Shown: positions 1 through 9,540 of the stretch, one piece after another
Numbering within the stretch: position 1 is the stretch's first letter
Layout: each line of letters opens with the position of its first letter
Assembly (NCBI RefSeq): GCF_001761485.1
Contig: NC_090770.1
Location: forward strand, 2,193,858-2,257,857
Source: Yarrowia lipolytica
Taxonomy: Eukaryota; Ascomycota; Dipodascomycetes; Dipodascales
Reading direction: 5' to 3'
Length of the DNA stretch: 64,000 nt
Notes under the pieces: generated by a model
Told to the model about the DNA's origin: nothing
Database searches by the model: none
Seen by the model: the letters and a program-made list of their open reading frames with translations, nothing else
Position numbers and translations under genes: made by a program

Positions 1-656
1 CGCCGAAACAGAGACTAAAAGTTCAGTACTGGCGAGGCGACCCCCTGTCATGGACTCCAAACCCTGTGCCTTGTTTCTGTATAGATAGCTACTGTACTTG
101 TAGACGCTAATTATTTCCAATCATAAATTCGAAACATCGCCATTCGCTCGTAGTATGATAGACTAACGGCCCTACCCCCAAACGATAGACAAATACACGA
201 GTCTATGAAAACACTGCCTAATTAGAACGCGAAAAGGGGCATGCACAAACCTACTGGTACAGTATTGTATCATACTAAAAGCCCCATGATTATTAGTGCT
301 CTAACGTGTAAGCCGGGTAGCCGAACCCCGTACTATTTTAGACCCCGTTTCGGACAGAGTACAGGCCCATCAGTCTCGGCGTCCGTGCACTGTATACAAC
401 TTCTGACACATTTCCCCTCTGTGCTCGTGTTTGACAGCTCGTCCCCACCTCCTCGCACGGTCTCTTAACTCTCTTCGGTCTTGCGTATTTGCGCGTCTGC
501 AAAAGGTTACTTTCCCCTGAGTACACTCAACTTGTTCCGCTATACGAAATTAAAGTTGGCCCCCTGTCGTTTACTTGTACATCAACCACACACATACAAG
601 CCCAACACCTTACATCAGGATCTCTGGCCAGACCGCATCACCACCTGGAGGACACC
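1..656. other. upstream region of the AFI1-like gene
   Basis: No gene is supported here. Short open frames on both strands lack family resemblance and the codon bias of the neighbours. The stretch from about 480 to 656 is pyrimidine- and CA-rich just before the ATG at 657, as is usual for a yeast leader. The reading frame of the next gene stays open back to 489, but has no ATG before 657. Confidence 0.6.
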
Positions 657-2525
657 ATGCAGACGCTGAATCCGTTGCTCCACATCGAGTATGTCCTGGC
701 GGCCGAGTTCGACATCGACGCAGGCCCTGTGGTCAAGTACCAATACCCCGACACGCTTCCTGGCGACGAGCAACTCATGGCGGAGCTCATGCTGCCAGAT
801 CAGAGCCACGTGCGCAACCAGGACTGGACGATATTCTTTCTGCACGACGAAAACGGGCTGCTCAAGTACCGCCCCAACGACAAGGGCGACATGTTCTACG
901 TGCTCAACCTCGTCAATACCAAGTTCGATAAGGACGTGCGACGAGGCGCTATCGTCAAGAGTATGTGTCTGATTACGCGTTACCCCTACTTTCAGATCTT
1001 CAAGCCCGTGCTAATTCTCGCTCTGGACGAGTACTTTGACGCGCCGTCGCTCGACTGTCTCAAAAAGCTCTACAACAGCATCAACAGCATGAGTGTGGAC
1101 CGCATGCCCTCCTTCTCGGCGTCAGAAAAACTGCTGCTGGCGGTTTCTGAGGACCATTCGCTGTTTGCCGAACGGTTTGGCGAGGAGGAGACGGCATCTA
1201 TCGTCGACGAGAAAAACGCTCCTATTGATCCCAAAAGAAACTCGTCAGGGGAGAAACCCACATACTACATTGATCTCAAAAACAGAGGCCATCGGCTGGT
1301 AAGCACAGGAACGGTGCGAGATACACACTACTTTGACTCGTCGTTACAATACGGAGCCATGAAGATCCCCGTTAAGGTGCCAACGGCCATTTTCCCCGAA
1401 ACGGTAGGCGACTTTTCGCTCATCCGACTGCTCAGAACCCTGCAAAGTGTCAAGGGTCCGTTCAAATCGGTCCACCCGCAACTAACTATCTTTGGGCCCA
1501 CCACGCCACCGGTGATTGTGCTTATCAACGCGCTTCTGACCCAGAAACGGGTGCTCTTCATCGGATACAATACCCCTTCGGGCGATGTCGCCGACCACGT
1601 GCTGGCAGCCTGTTTCCTTGCATCTGGCGGAGGCATTCTGCGTGGGTTCACACGGTATGCTTTCCCTTACACAGATCTGTCAAAGGTGGACGATCTGCTA
1701 GAAACACCAGGTTTCATTGCTGGTGCCAAGAACCCTGCATTTACCCACCACCCCACTTGGTACGATGTGGTTGTGGACATTGAAAACTTCACAATGGACA
1801 TTTCCCCAGCAATCAGTTCTCCTGTGCCCAAGGAGAAAGACTCTAAGGGCACTAACCCTCTATTTGCAACGATATCTCAGGACGATATGATTTTCACAGA
1901 CCAGATTAAACGTATGTTGACGGAACATTACGGTGAGTCGTCGATTCGACACCGGTGCAGAAACTACCTGATTCGGTTTGTGCGAATCGCCATCTCTTAC
2001 GAAGAGTACAAGTACAAACAGTCACAATTATGGCCTCGAAAGGCCCCGGAAAAGGACGCAGGGCACGGGTATGTGTGGAACTCGGGGACACGGCGTCTCT
2101 TGGACTTTCAAAACCTAGAGCCCGTTATTGAGGGCTGGCGTCAGAGTAGATCTTATAAGCTGGCTGCGGAGGACGAGCAGGAGAGACTAACCAACCCGGA
2201 AGCTCTGACCTTGGACGTGGAGCACTGTCTGGACAAGCTCAAGATACAAACTCTCAACAACTCCGAGAGTGCAGCTATCTACACACTTTTGCATACACAT
2301 GTGTCTGGGTATGACGACATCAACACCTTGTTGGTACATGCCATTGACAACAATCTTTTCGAGGTTGCACTGGGGTTGGTTCACCGGTTCCCTGCTGCAC
2401 GGGAGGCCACCTGTGAGCTCCTCGAGCGAATCAGAGCCCATCCTGCTGGTAAGCGGTTCTTTGATCGAATCAACCCTTTCCTTAAGGTGACCTTCTTCCG
2501 GATTATCGAAGACAAACGAAGCTGA
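657..2525 (+). CDS. AFI1: AFI1/MesA-like polarity protein (Arf3-interacting, DENN-related)
   Basis: The 622-residue protein starts at the ATG at 657; the frame is open further upstream but without an ATG. Residues about 9-115 (HIEYVLAAEFDIDAGP, AELMLPDQSHVRNQDWTIFFLH) match the Afi1 docking domain that binds the small GTPase Arf3. Residues about 240-380 (FGPTTPPVIVLINALLTQ, RVLFIGY, ASGGGILRGFTRYAFPY) match the SPA, stabilization-of-polarity-axis, domain. In budding yeast Afi1 recruits Arf3 to the cortex and helps keep polarized growth; filamentous relatives (MesA) act in hyphal polarity, which fits a dimorphic yeast. It is shorter than S. cerevisiae Afi1, whose low-complexity insert appears to be missing. 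No intron is needed. The family call is firm; the Arf3 role is inferred from relatives. Confidence 0.88.
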   Translation: MQTLNPLLHIEYVLAAEFDIDAGPVVKYQYPDTLPGDEQLMAELMLPDQSHVRNQDWTIFFLHDENGLLKYRPNDKGDMFYVLNLVNTKFDKDVRRGAIVKSMCLITRYPYFQIFKPVLILALDEYFDAPSLDCLKKLYNSINSMSVDRMPSFSASEKLLLAVSEDHSLFAERFGEEETASIVDEKNAPIDPKRNSSGEKPTYYIDLKNRGHRLVSTGTVRDTHYFDSSLQYGAMKIPVKVPTAIFPETVGDFSLIRLLRTLQSVKGPFKSVHPQLTIFGPTTPPVIVLINALLTQKRVLFIGYNTPSGDVADHVLAACFLASGGGILRGFTRYAFPYTDLSKVDDLLETPGFIAGAKNPAFTHHPTWYDVVVDIENFTMDISPAISSPVPKEKDSKGTNPLFATISQDDMIFTDQIKRMLTEHYGESSIRHRCRNYLIRFVRIAISYEEYKYKQSQLWPRKAPEKDAGHGYVWNSGTRRLLDFQNLEPVIEGWRQSRSYKLAAEDEQERLTNPEALTLDVEHCLDKLKIQTLNNSESAAIYTLLHTHVSGYDDINTLLVHAIDNNLFEVALGLVHRFPAAREATCELLERIRAHPAGKRFFDRINPFLKVTFFRIIEDKRS

Positions 2526-2576
2526 GGATAGATGACACTTACACACCAACAGTCATACACACCAACAGTCAGACAC

Positions 2577-2602
2577 ACCGACAGACACCGACAGACAGAC
2601 GG

Positions 2603-2641
<39 letters not shown>

Positions 2642-2642
2642 T
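2577..2642. repeat. GACA tetranucleotide microsatellite
   Basis: About sixteen GACA/GACG units sit just downstream of the AFI1-like stop codon. A pure CT run follows a few bases later. It lies in the 3' flank and is not coding. Confidence 0.9.
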
Positions 2643-2650
2643 ACACACGC

Positions 2651-2653
<3 letters not shown>

Positions 2654-2690
<37 letters not shown>
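2654..2690. repeat. CT dinucleotide microsatellite
   Basis: An uninterrupted CT repeat of about 18 units. With the preceding GACA tract it forms a compound microsatellite in the intergenic space before GPI14. The rest of this space (2691-3155) is AT-rich and shows no gene; it should hold the 3' end of the AFI1-like mRNA and the GPI14 promoter. Confidence 0.92.
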
Positions 2691-2692
<2 letters not shown>

Positions 2693-3155
2693 TTTCTAAT
2701 GTCGCAACCTCTTCAGGTTATCTCGCACAGTTTTAATATCAAACGCGGGTATGTAATTGTATGTAATCTAGTATTTATTTTCCATATGAATTGATGTGTA
2801 ACTGCTTGTAGCTACTTGCACGAGTGCACTTCTACAATTACTGTACAGTATGTACCTTGGAATATGCCAACATCAATGCACATCCCAATTGAAGGCAAAC
2901 GAACCTTGACCACGTGTAAGAGAGAAACGTGTTACGACGCGTCGATGGAAGTATGAGAGATACAATTGACAATCAAGTCAGCAGTAATACTCCTTGTAAA
3001 CACGGCGACAGTTGCTAAATAAAATCAGAATGTCTCAAATCTAATCAGAGGTCACACATACCCCGTTCGTTGGGGGAGACATTATTCCCAACCTTGATAC
3101 GAGGTCGTCCATTTTCCACTGCATGTGAACCAACGTTATTACAAGTAGCTACACC

Positions 3156-4376
3156 ATGTCTCTGCTCACAACGAAGAACGTGCTGCTGGCAGCCATTGCC
3201 CTGCGGGTCGTGTTTTTCTACTATGGCCTCTACCAGGACGCCACCATGGCCCTGCGGTACACAGATATCGACTACTACGTCTTCACCGACGCTGCAAGGT
3301 TCATGGCCAACGGACTGAGCCCATACGAACGAGAAACATACCGATACACGCCTCTGCTGGCATGGCTGCTCCAGCCCACGACGCTCTGGTTCTCCTTTGG
3401 CAAGGCGGTGTTTGCTGCAGGCGACATTGTTGCTGGATACGCGATCATTCGCGTCCTGAAGATGCAGGGGGTGTCTGACAAGAAGGCCGCTCTGTATAGC
3501 ACAGTGTGGCTGCTGAACCCCATGGTAGCCACAATTAGCACCCGAGGCTCCTCCGAGGGTCTTTTGGGCGCGCTCATCGCTCTTCTATTGTGGGCAGTCT
3601 ATGCCAAACAGTGGGTTGTGGCTGGTTTCATAGCCGGCTTCTCGGTCCACTTTAAGATCTACCCCATCATCTACATCCCCACAATCATCTGGGCCATGAA
3701 CGACACCAATGTGAAGACCAACGGTGGCAAGCGAGTGTCTCTTGTCGAACAGGCCTTCAACTTCTTCACCAAGGAACGTCTCCTGTTTGGTTTCAGCGCA
3801 GCTCTCACATTCATCGCTTTGTTCTCTGCATGCTACCATTACTACGGCCATGAATTCCTCCAGCACACATACCTACACCACCTGTCGCGAACCGACCACA
3901 GACACAACTTTTCACCCTACTCCACCCTGTTATACATGGTGTCTTCTAAGGCTGGACAGGCTGCTGAAGAACAGGCCCTGTTGCCCCCTCCTCAAACGTG
4001 GGCCTTTGTGCCCCAGCTGCTGCTGTCAGGAATCATTCTGCCACTCAGCCTGGCCAAGATCTCCATGGTCAAAACCATGTTTCTGCAGACCTTTGTGTTT
4101 GTGACCTTCAACAAGGTGTGCACCTCGCAATACTTTATGTGGTACATTGTTCTGCTGCCCTTTTACTTCAAGGACTCCAAACTCATGTCCCCTGGTCGCA
4201 AGGTGGTGTCTATCACCTTCGCAGTTCTCTGGGTCGTTGCTCAGGCTCTGTGGATCCAGCAGGGCTATGCTCTGGAGTTTTTGGGTCGGTCCACCTTCAT
4301 GCAGTTGTGCTATGCCACTCTGGGCTTCTTTGTGGTCAACTGTTTTGGCATTGTGTTGCTGGTTGGAGATTTGTAA
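3156..4376 (+). CDS. GPI14: GPI mannosyltransferase I (GPI14/PIG-M)
   Basis: The 406-residue polytopic membrane protein is close in length to S. cerevisiae Gpi14 (about 403). It adds the first alpha-1,4 mannose from dolichol-phosphate-mannose to the GPI precursor on the luminal face of the ER. The family block at residues 33-65 is present, with the acidic DID motif at 37-39 (LRYTDIDYYVFTDA) followed by GLSPYERETYRYTPLLAWL. Many hydrophobic segments follow, for example around residues 9-25, 75-95, 150-185, 215-235 and 330-400. In other organisms Gpi14 works with Pbn1/PIG-X, which is not in this window. It converges on ANT1, leaving a 140-bp 3' space. The ATG at 3156 is the first in frame. Confidence 0.93.
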   Translation: MSLLTTKNVLLAAIALRVVFFYYGLYQDATMALRYTDIDYYVFTDAARFMANGLSPYERETYRYTPLLAWLLQPTTLWFSFGKAVFAAGDIVAGYAIIRVLKMQGVSDKKAALYSTVWLLNPMVATISTRGSSEGLLGALIALLLWAVYAKQWVVAGFIAGFSVHFKIYPIIYIPTIIWAMNDTNVKTNGGKRVSLVEQAFNFFTKERLLFGFSAALTFIALFSACYHYYGHEFLQHTYLHHLSRTDHRHNFSPYSTLLYMVSSKAGQAAEEQALLPPPQTWAFVPQLLLSGIILPLSLAKISMVKTMFLQTFVFVTFNKVCTSQYFMWYIVLLPFYFKDSKLMSPGRKVVSITFAVLWVVAQALWIQQGYALEFLGRSTFMQLCYATLGFFVVNCFGIVLLVGDL

Positions 4377-4516
4377 TATAAACACACAAGTACATAGATA
4401 ACGAATGACTTTATATCGTTTCACAGTTGCATTATATTTTATTCTATTTGGTTTTGATCCTTGCCTACGCCGTGGTCATCAAATCTATCTTACTCTAAAC
4501 ACGACAGGGATATCAC

Positions 4517-5416
4517 TTACTTTCGGAAGCTTCGCAGAATAGCCAGGAAGATGATGGCAAAGTGGAAAAGCTGCTCCTTGAAGAAGAAAAGGAAGGCGGA
4601 GGTGAGCACGGACTGCACCACCTTGGTGTCCAGACCCTTGTACAGACCGGCAATGCCCTCGTCGTTGATGATCTTTTTAATTCCGGACAGGAAGTTGAGC
4701 TGCTGGCCGTCCTTCTGCTTGACCTGCATTCGAGACTTGAGGGTGATGTAAGGATAAGTGACGGTGGTGGCCACAAGCTTGCCCAGGGCGCCGTAGAGGA
4801 AGGCGTCGATGGAGGTGAACTTTCGTCGCTTCTCCACTCGGTTCTTCAGCTGCTCGAAAATGGTGTACTGGAGAATGGGGTTGATGACAAGCACCAGGGC
4901 GGGAGCAATGCCGGAGAAGAAGGTCTTGAGGCCGTCCTTGGAGGCAATCTCCTTGATGGTGGCGAGAGTGCCCTGCTTCTTCTCGGACACAGTCATTCGG
5001 GTGTTGACGACCCAGATGGGGTTGGTCAGAACGACGGTGGCGGATCCAGCAACGGCACCGGCGAGCATGGACTCACCAGTGGTCAGGTTCATGCTGGCAG
5101 CTCCAGCAGCGGCCTTGGAGAGCTGGAAGATGGTTCGTGACGACTCGTAGAAGTAGTAGTAGACGAAGTTGGTGACGGAGATACCGAACAGAGCCGAGTC
5201 CAGACCGGAGTACAGACCAGCGATACCCTCTCGCTTGACGATCTTCCGGGCGGCAGCCAGGGCAGACAGCGTCTCAGCTTTGGAGTCCTTCTTGGTTCGC
5301 ATGGACTCGGTCTGGGCTCGGGTGGACAGAGTGATGAGAGGGTAGGTGACGACCATTGAGAGGGCTCCTCCTCCGGCGCCGGCAAGGGCGTGAGCGACGT
5401 TATCGTTTTCGGCCAT
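4517..5416 (-). CDS. ANT1: peroxisomal adenine nucleotide transporter (Ant1/PMP47 type)
   Basis: The 299-residue SLC25 carrier has three repeats with signatures at residues 25-34 (YPLITLSTRA), 131-140 (NPIWVVNTRM) and 221-230 (YPYITLKSRM). The first repeat lacks the usual acidic residue after the proline and reads YPLITL, and the third reads YPYITL, which is typical of PMP47/Ant1 carriers rather than mitochondrial ones. Family members exchange cytosolic ATP for peroxisomal AMP, feeding acyl-CoA synthetase inside the peroxisome for medium-chain fatty acid and alkane use. The start at 5416 is the first in-frame ATG. It is divergent from the PEX39-like gene across 1.5 kb and converges on GPI14. 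The functional call is strong from sequence; the physiological role is from the family. Confidence 0.9.
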   Translation of the reverse strand: MAENDNVAHALAGAGGGALSMVVTYPLITLSTRAQTESMRTKKDSKAETLSALAAARKIVKREGIAGLYSGLDSALFGISVTNFVYYYFYESSRTIFQLSKAAAGAASMNLTTGESMLAGAVAGSATVVLTNPIWVVNTRMTVSEKKQGTLATIKEIASKDGLKTFFSGIAPALVLVINPILQYTIFEQLKNRVEKRRKFTSIDAFLYGALGKLVATTVTYPYITLKSRMQVKQKDGQQLNFLSGIKKIINDEGIAGLYKGLDTKVVQSVLTSAFLFFFKEQLFHFAIIFLAILRSFRK

Positions 5417-6964
5417 GATGGTGGTGTGTGTGTTTCTGTTTTGCTGGTGCTGTACCTGGTAAGTATCTACTTTGTACGTGCTGAGAGGGAGCTTTATTCT
5501 GATGACCCAAATTAGGTCTCCCCGAACTCACAACCTAACGTAACGTGTGTGCCAACGTTATCCGGGTTGCAGACTGTGCAGGAAACGAAACAGCACAGAA
5601 GAATCATTACAGTTGACTGAAACAAGAGGGGGGCAAATTGCGGGGCAGTCACGTGATAGCTACCAACCCGCAGGCCGTAGAACCGCTTTGTATCTGATCC
5701 GCCCACCACATGGCCTCGTCGATGTACTGCTATCCACCATCACTTGCTCCCCAGATCTACTCCTATGCACTTGCAAACAGAACCCTGACTTACCCCTTCT
5801 TCCCCACACACTGCATGCATGAACGTGATAATCTTCAACTTTACCAAGGCACAGCCAAGTTAGCCGAGGTCCGTACCAGCAGTAGCCAACCAGAACAAAT
5901 ATAACGCGCCGGTTCCCCCTTATGTGTGTCTCTACCCCCTCTTCTCCACACCTCCTAAATTGTTATGTGGAAGATATTACATTGCGGTGAGACAGGGGTC
6001 ACGTAGAGAGTCCAACACCCAATCCACCACTAATTACTGTTCTCTGGTGAACTATCGTCCTCCACCTCATCTATTGGGAGCAAAACAACATGATGCACTT
6101 CACCTGCAAAATTCCACTAAAACCAGCTACTGTACAAATATCGGAATGAGACGTGCTTGCCGCGTTCCAGAAACCAACCATGTGCCAAGCGTGGAGTGCA
6201 CGGTGTATAGTTTGTTTGTTGGTATACCTCGGTTGGCCTTTGATCTAGTGTCATTTGACCTATACTGTACCTTCCGAAAGAGGACTATTGATGACTCGTA
6301 ACTGTATGTACTGGTGCGATACAGGATACAGTTGACAGCTCGGCCGTTATGGTGGTAGCCTTCTCCTGTTCTGGACCCAGTTCCCCAGATCAGCATACAG
6401 AGATGCGTGCTGTACAACTACCGGTACAAACAGAAAGGCGATCACAGGTGAGTGAAATTTGGCGAACAGAAACGCGTAGTACTTGTACTCGCACCGTACT
6501 TGTAGCTACAATACTCGTAATTCGCCATAACCACAGCCTGTCACTCGGTACATGCTTCACTCAGCCGTACGGACGCACTTTTCGATTAAGCCTATCTGCC
6601 GCTTGTGCCGATTGAGACCTGGATTAGGGTAGAAGATAATAGCACTGTCGCTGGCGTGGGCCCGACGTTTTTCTGGTAAGGATAAGGAGAGATTTTGATT
6701 TGTTCATTTTCTCTTTTTCATCAGCTAATGTCAACAACTCTCTATGACGAAACCTGAGAGGCATCAAGGGGTCGTGCTCATTTTAACTCGCTAAGGTAAA
6801 ATGTGGACCGCCTTATTAATTACTCGACACCTTCAACAACACCTTTAACTGAAATTTGTTGGTTTCATAACTAAACCTAGTTGGCTTTCCAACACTTCAG
6901 TTGGCGTTGTTGAGTAGTGCAGGCGCCCCATCAGACTCCACTTCCCATACACCACCACCACAAG
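5417..6964. promoter_or_regulatory. divergent promoter region between ANT1 and PEX39
   Basis: This 1.5 kb stretch holds no convincing gene. It separates two peroxisomal genes transcribed away from each other. A CCGAGG core lies at 5864-5869 and a CCTCGG core at 6227-6232; this hexamer is the known core of fungal fatty-acid response factors (FarA/Ctf1, Por1 in Yarrowia). Two copies are close to chance for this length, so this is only suggestive. Around 6477-6512 there is a cluster of GTACTTGTA-type motifs. Confidence 0.45.
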
Positions 6965-7375
6965 ATGCAAACGATTGAAACATATAATTTCGACAGTGAT
7001 CCCGAGTTCAACAACGGCCTGAACGTCCTGCTGGCCAATGCCGGCACCACCCTCGAAGAGGAAAACAAAAAGGAGCAGGAGAGCGGACACAAGTCGGAGC
7101 TCATCATCAAGGCCAAGGAATTCTATCTCAACAGAATCAACAGCAGACAGCAGCAGCAAGGAACCACTCAGACAGAAGCAGCAGCATCTGGAGAGCCCAC
7201 AATTACATACAGCGACCCGCCGCTGACAAAGCAGCTGTCTTACGAGGAGCTGGTAGACCTCATCTCATCAGGAAAGGAAGTTCCGGGTATCCGGCAAATC
7301 CCCGACACGGTGCTGGGCCATGATGCATCTTCTGCTGCCACCACAGACCGACCCAAGAAGCCCTGGGAGAAGTAA
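6965..7375 (+). CDS. PEX39: Pex39-like PTS2 import factor with KPWE motif
   Basis: The 136-residue soluble protein starts at the ATG at 6965. The same frame is open about 50 bases upstream but without an ATG. Residues about 44-56 (ELIIKAKEFYLNR) form an amphipathic helix-like segment. Residues 61-75 are glutamine-rich. Residues about 92-117 (SYEELVDLISSGKEVPGIRQ then IPDTVLG) and the terminal KKPWEK (KPWE at 132-135) match the small fungal/metazoan family of S. cerevisiae Yjr012c and human C6orf226, recently named Pex39. That factor binds the PTS2 receptor Pex7 and helps load and import PTS2 cargo; the [R/K]PWE motif is shared with Pex13. The divergent neighbour ANT1 is also peroxisomal. The family call rests on motif recall without a database search. 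A Pex14-N-like reading of the PGI motif is the main alternative. Confidence 0.75.
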   Translation: MQTIETYNFDSDPEFNNGLNVLLANAGTTLEEENKKEQESGHKSELIIKAKEFYLNRINSRQQQQGTTQTEAAASGEPTITYSDPPLTKQLSYEELVDLISSGKEVPGIRQIPDTVLGHDASSAATTDRPKKPWEK

Positions 7376-7482
7376 ACTAACTGCTTGCACATTTGACAAG
7401 GGCTATAATGATTTTGTTAAGGGCTATATACATATTCTATATCTGATTTTTTATTGTTACACGCGATCTCTCCAGAGACCCG

Positions 7483-8436
7483 TTACTGGAGAATTCGCAT
7501 AGTGGCCTCAAATACAACTAGTGCAATGGCGTTTGTAGGGAAAGACCGAATGAACGAAGGCATGAATCCTCGGAAGTAGCCTCTCCATCCCCATCGTTTG
7601 TACACGCTCTTGCATGCTGACCACCAGGTAGGGTACTTGGGGTTGATAACTGTGTCTGTCATGATCTGCTGCTTGACCACGTCGAAAGGGAAAGCAGTGA
7701 CCCAGAAAATGGTGGCGGAGAAACCACCGGCCCAGAAGTTGATAGTGGGCAAACCCATGTCTGTGCGCTTCTTCAGCTGCTTAGTGATCAGATCGTAGGA
7801 TCCCCACCAGAAGAAAAAGTTGGTTCTGAACAGCATGGTAGAAAACAGACCCTTGTAAAGACCGGGAAGACCTCCCTGGGAAAGCAATTGCTTGGCACAG
7901 TTGATGGGGCCAGTGTAAAGCTTGGTCTTTGCGTCGTATTGGACCTGAAGTCGGGCCTTGATGTGTTCAATGGGAGCTGCAACAAAGGACACAGTCCAAC
8001 CAGCCCCGATACCTGCAATACCGCAACCAATGGTCGGCAGTTCGTAGTAGTCCTGGTAAACAGTGTCCTTGAGACATCTCTTGTAGTTGTGGTAAGAACC
8101 CAGCATGACGGAATCCATGATCATCCATCCTACCAGAGGAGGAGTAGCTCCCTTGTAGAGACCCCTGATTCCCTCGTTTCGCACAGTCTTAATCAGACAG
8201 TCAATGGGCCCCTTGAACTTTCCATCAGGCGCCGTTTGCATTCGCACCTTGATCGTATCGAAGGGGTGACCCGTCACCAGCTTGGACACACCTGAAAACA
8301 CACCCGCAACGAAAGACATGTACTTGGGCGGCGGCTTGCACTCTGTGGGCATGTCTTTTGCAAGCGCACGGAGCTCGGCGTCGTGGATTTCCTCCTTGAC
8401 ATGTTGAATTTCCTGCTTGACTTTTTCGGAAACCAT
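7483..8436 (-). CDS. mitochondrial carrier family protein (SLC25), substrate unknown
   Basis: The 317-residue carrier has three repeat signatures, HPFDTIKVRMQ at 57-67, APIEHIKARLQ at 154-164 and FPFDVVKQQI at 249-258. Each is followed by the usual GLYKG / GLYKG / GYFRG matrix motif. A charged extension of about 35 residues precedes the first transmembrane helix. The first repeat (GHPFDTIKVRMQT with MDSVMLGS) resembles the carnitine/acylcarnitine and basic amino acid carrier branch, but I cannot fix the substrate. It probably sits in the inner mitochondrial membrane. It converges on PEX39 with about 107 bases between stops and diverges from EMC6. The start at 8436 (ACCATGG in context) is well supported. 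Confidence 0.85.
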   Translation of the reverse strand: MVSEKVKQEIQHVKEEIHDAELRALAKDMPTECKPPPKYMSFVAGVFSGVSKLVTGHPFDTIKVRMQTAPDGKFKGPIDCLIKTVRNEGIRGLYKGATPPLVGWMIMDSVMLGSYHNYKRCLKDTVYQDYYELPTIGCGIAGIGAGWTVSFVAAPIEHIKARLQVQYDAKTKLYTGPINCAKQLLSQGGLPGLYKGLFSTMLFRTNFFFWWGSYDLITKQLKKRTDMGLPTINFWAGGFSATIFWVTAFPFDVVKQQIMTDTVINPKYPTWWSACKSVYKRWGWRGYFRGFMPSFIRSFPTNAIALVVFEATMRILQ

Positions 8437-8813
8437 GGCGACAGCAAGTAGTCAAGTTTTGCGATCTCTCTTGGTTCAGATTCGAGATGACTCTCACTTA
8501 GTGTCGGAAGTTTATCAATGTTATAGTTGCGATATCCCGATGTCGCTGAAACTCGCTGACTTTGAGTGAAGTGAGTGGAGGGATGGGAATGAGCAATATA
8601 GCAGCCTGTTTTTGGTCTGTTTCAAGTCTCCAACTGATCGGAACTTTCTTTGTGGGTCCCGTGACTCAAATCAGACTGCGCTTGTGCAAAAATTATTCTC
8701 TTGATTACTAATCCAATATCACTGCTGGCAGGTCTGCAACACATGCACAACAACGTGCAGTTGGTACAAGTATTAACTAAGCGAAGAACATCACCCCGAC
8801 GCCGAACATACAA
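8437..8813. promoter_or_regulatory. divergent promoter, mitochondrial carrier / EMC6
   Basis: A 377-bp space between two genes transcribed away from each other. I see no open frame with gene-like features and no confident regulatory site. Confidence 0.5.
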
Positions 8814-9244
8814 ATGAACGCTCCACCACAGCAGGCCGATACCTCCACCGATGACTGGGCCGCCAACCCTCTGGCCGGCCAGAGCATTGCTGAGAACACC
8901 AAGGTGAGTACACCCGGACACCTATCAAGCCATTGACACCCATCAGAACCATCAGCCACCAGCAATCACTACTAACACAGTCAATCCAGTACGTCCGAAG
9001 CGTGAGCTCACTAGCTATTGGCGTTGGTGCCGGAATCCTCCATCTCGAGTCGTACTATGGCTTCCTCTTCTACGCCATTGCATCCACAATTGTCAGCATT
9101 CTCCTCTACACAGTGTCCTCGACAGGCAACCCTGGTCGATATTTCGTCTATCCCGTGAAACAGCTGTTTGTCGACGACATCTTCGCCGGTCTGTCGTCAT
9201 TCCTCCTGATGTGGACCCTCTTTTATGAGCTCGTTGATGCTTAG
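8814..9244 (+). CDS. EMC6: EMC6, ER membrane protein complex subunit 6, one intron
   Basis: Exon 1 is 8814-8903 (30 codons) and exon 2 is 8981-9244, giving 117 residues. The intron 8904-8980 has the Yarrowia donor GTGAGT and a TACTAACACAG branch point-acceptor. A second CAG nine bases further on (exon from 8990) is also in frame and would drop three residues. The protein has the EMC6 core: YVRSVSSLAIGVGAGIL, then GFLFYAIASTIVSILLY, then GRYFVYPVKQL and a last span ending in WTLFYELV, making three membrane segments. The EMC inserts tail-anchored and some polytopic proteins into the ER membrane; EMC6 forms part of its membrane cavity. Without splicing only the last two thirds would be seen and no start codon would fit. 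Confidence 0.9.
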
Positions 9245-9540
9245 ATAGACAAACCACTCGATTGTGATGTTCGCAATGTCACCACTCGGAAAATATAAAG
9301 AGCCACGGTGTCAATGATGTTCATGCGCTGTCATTCTTTGCACCGTCTCCAATAAGTTATTTGTTATAAACAATACACCTCTATTTAATCGTTCTTGCCC
9401 AGTTGTGTGTCTCTTCCTCTGTACATACAGTTGGATAGCGGAAGTAACGGAGGCCTGCTCGTCTATATGGATGATCTATAATTTACACAAGGGTAAAAGG
9501 TACTGGGCTATTGCTTCTTTTGCTCCCTTTGCTCTCGTAT
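9245..9540. other. 3' intergenic space
   Basis: Short AT-rich stretch between EMC6 and the end of the rhomboid pseudogene. No gene seen. Confidence 0.6.

Noticed and set aside
6965-7375. Spliced 5' extension of PEX39 from the GTGAGT at about 6451
   Set aside because: No good branch point and acceptor before 6965, and the ATG at 6965 already gives a family-length protein.
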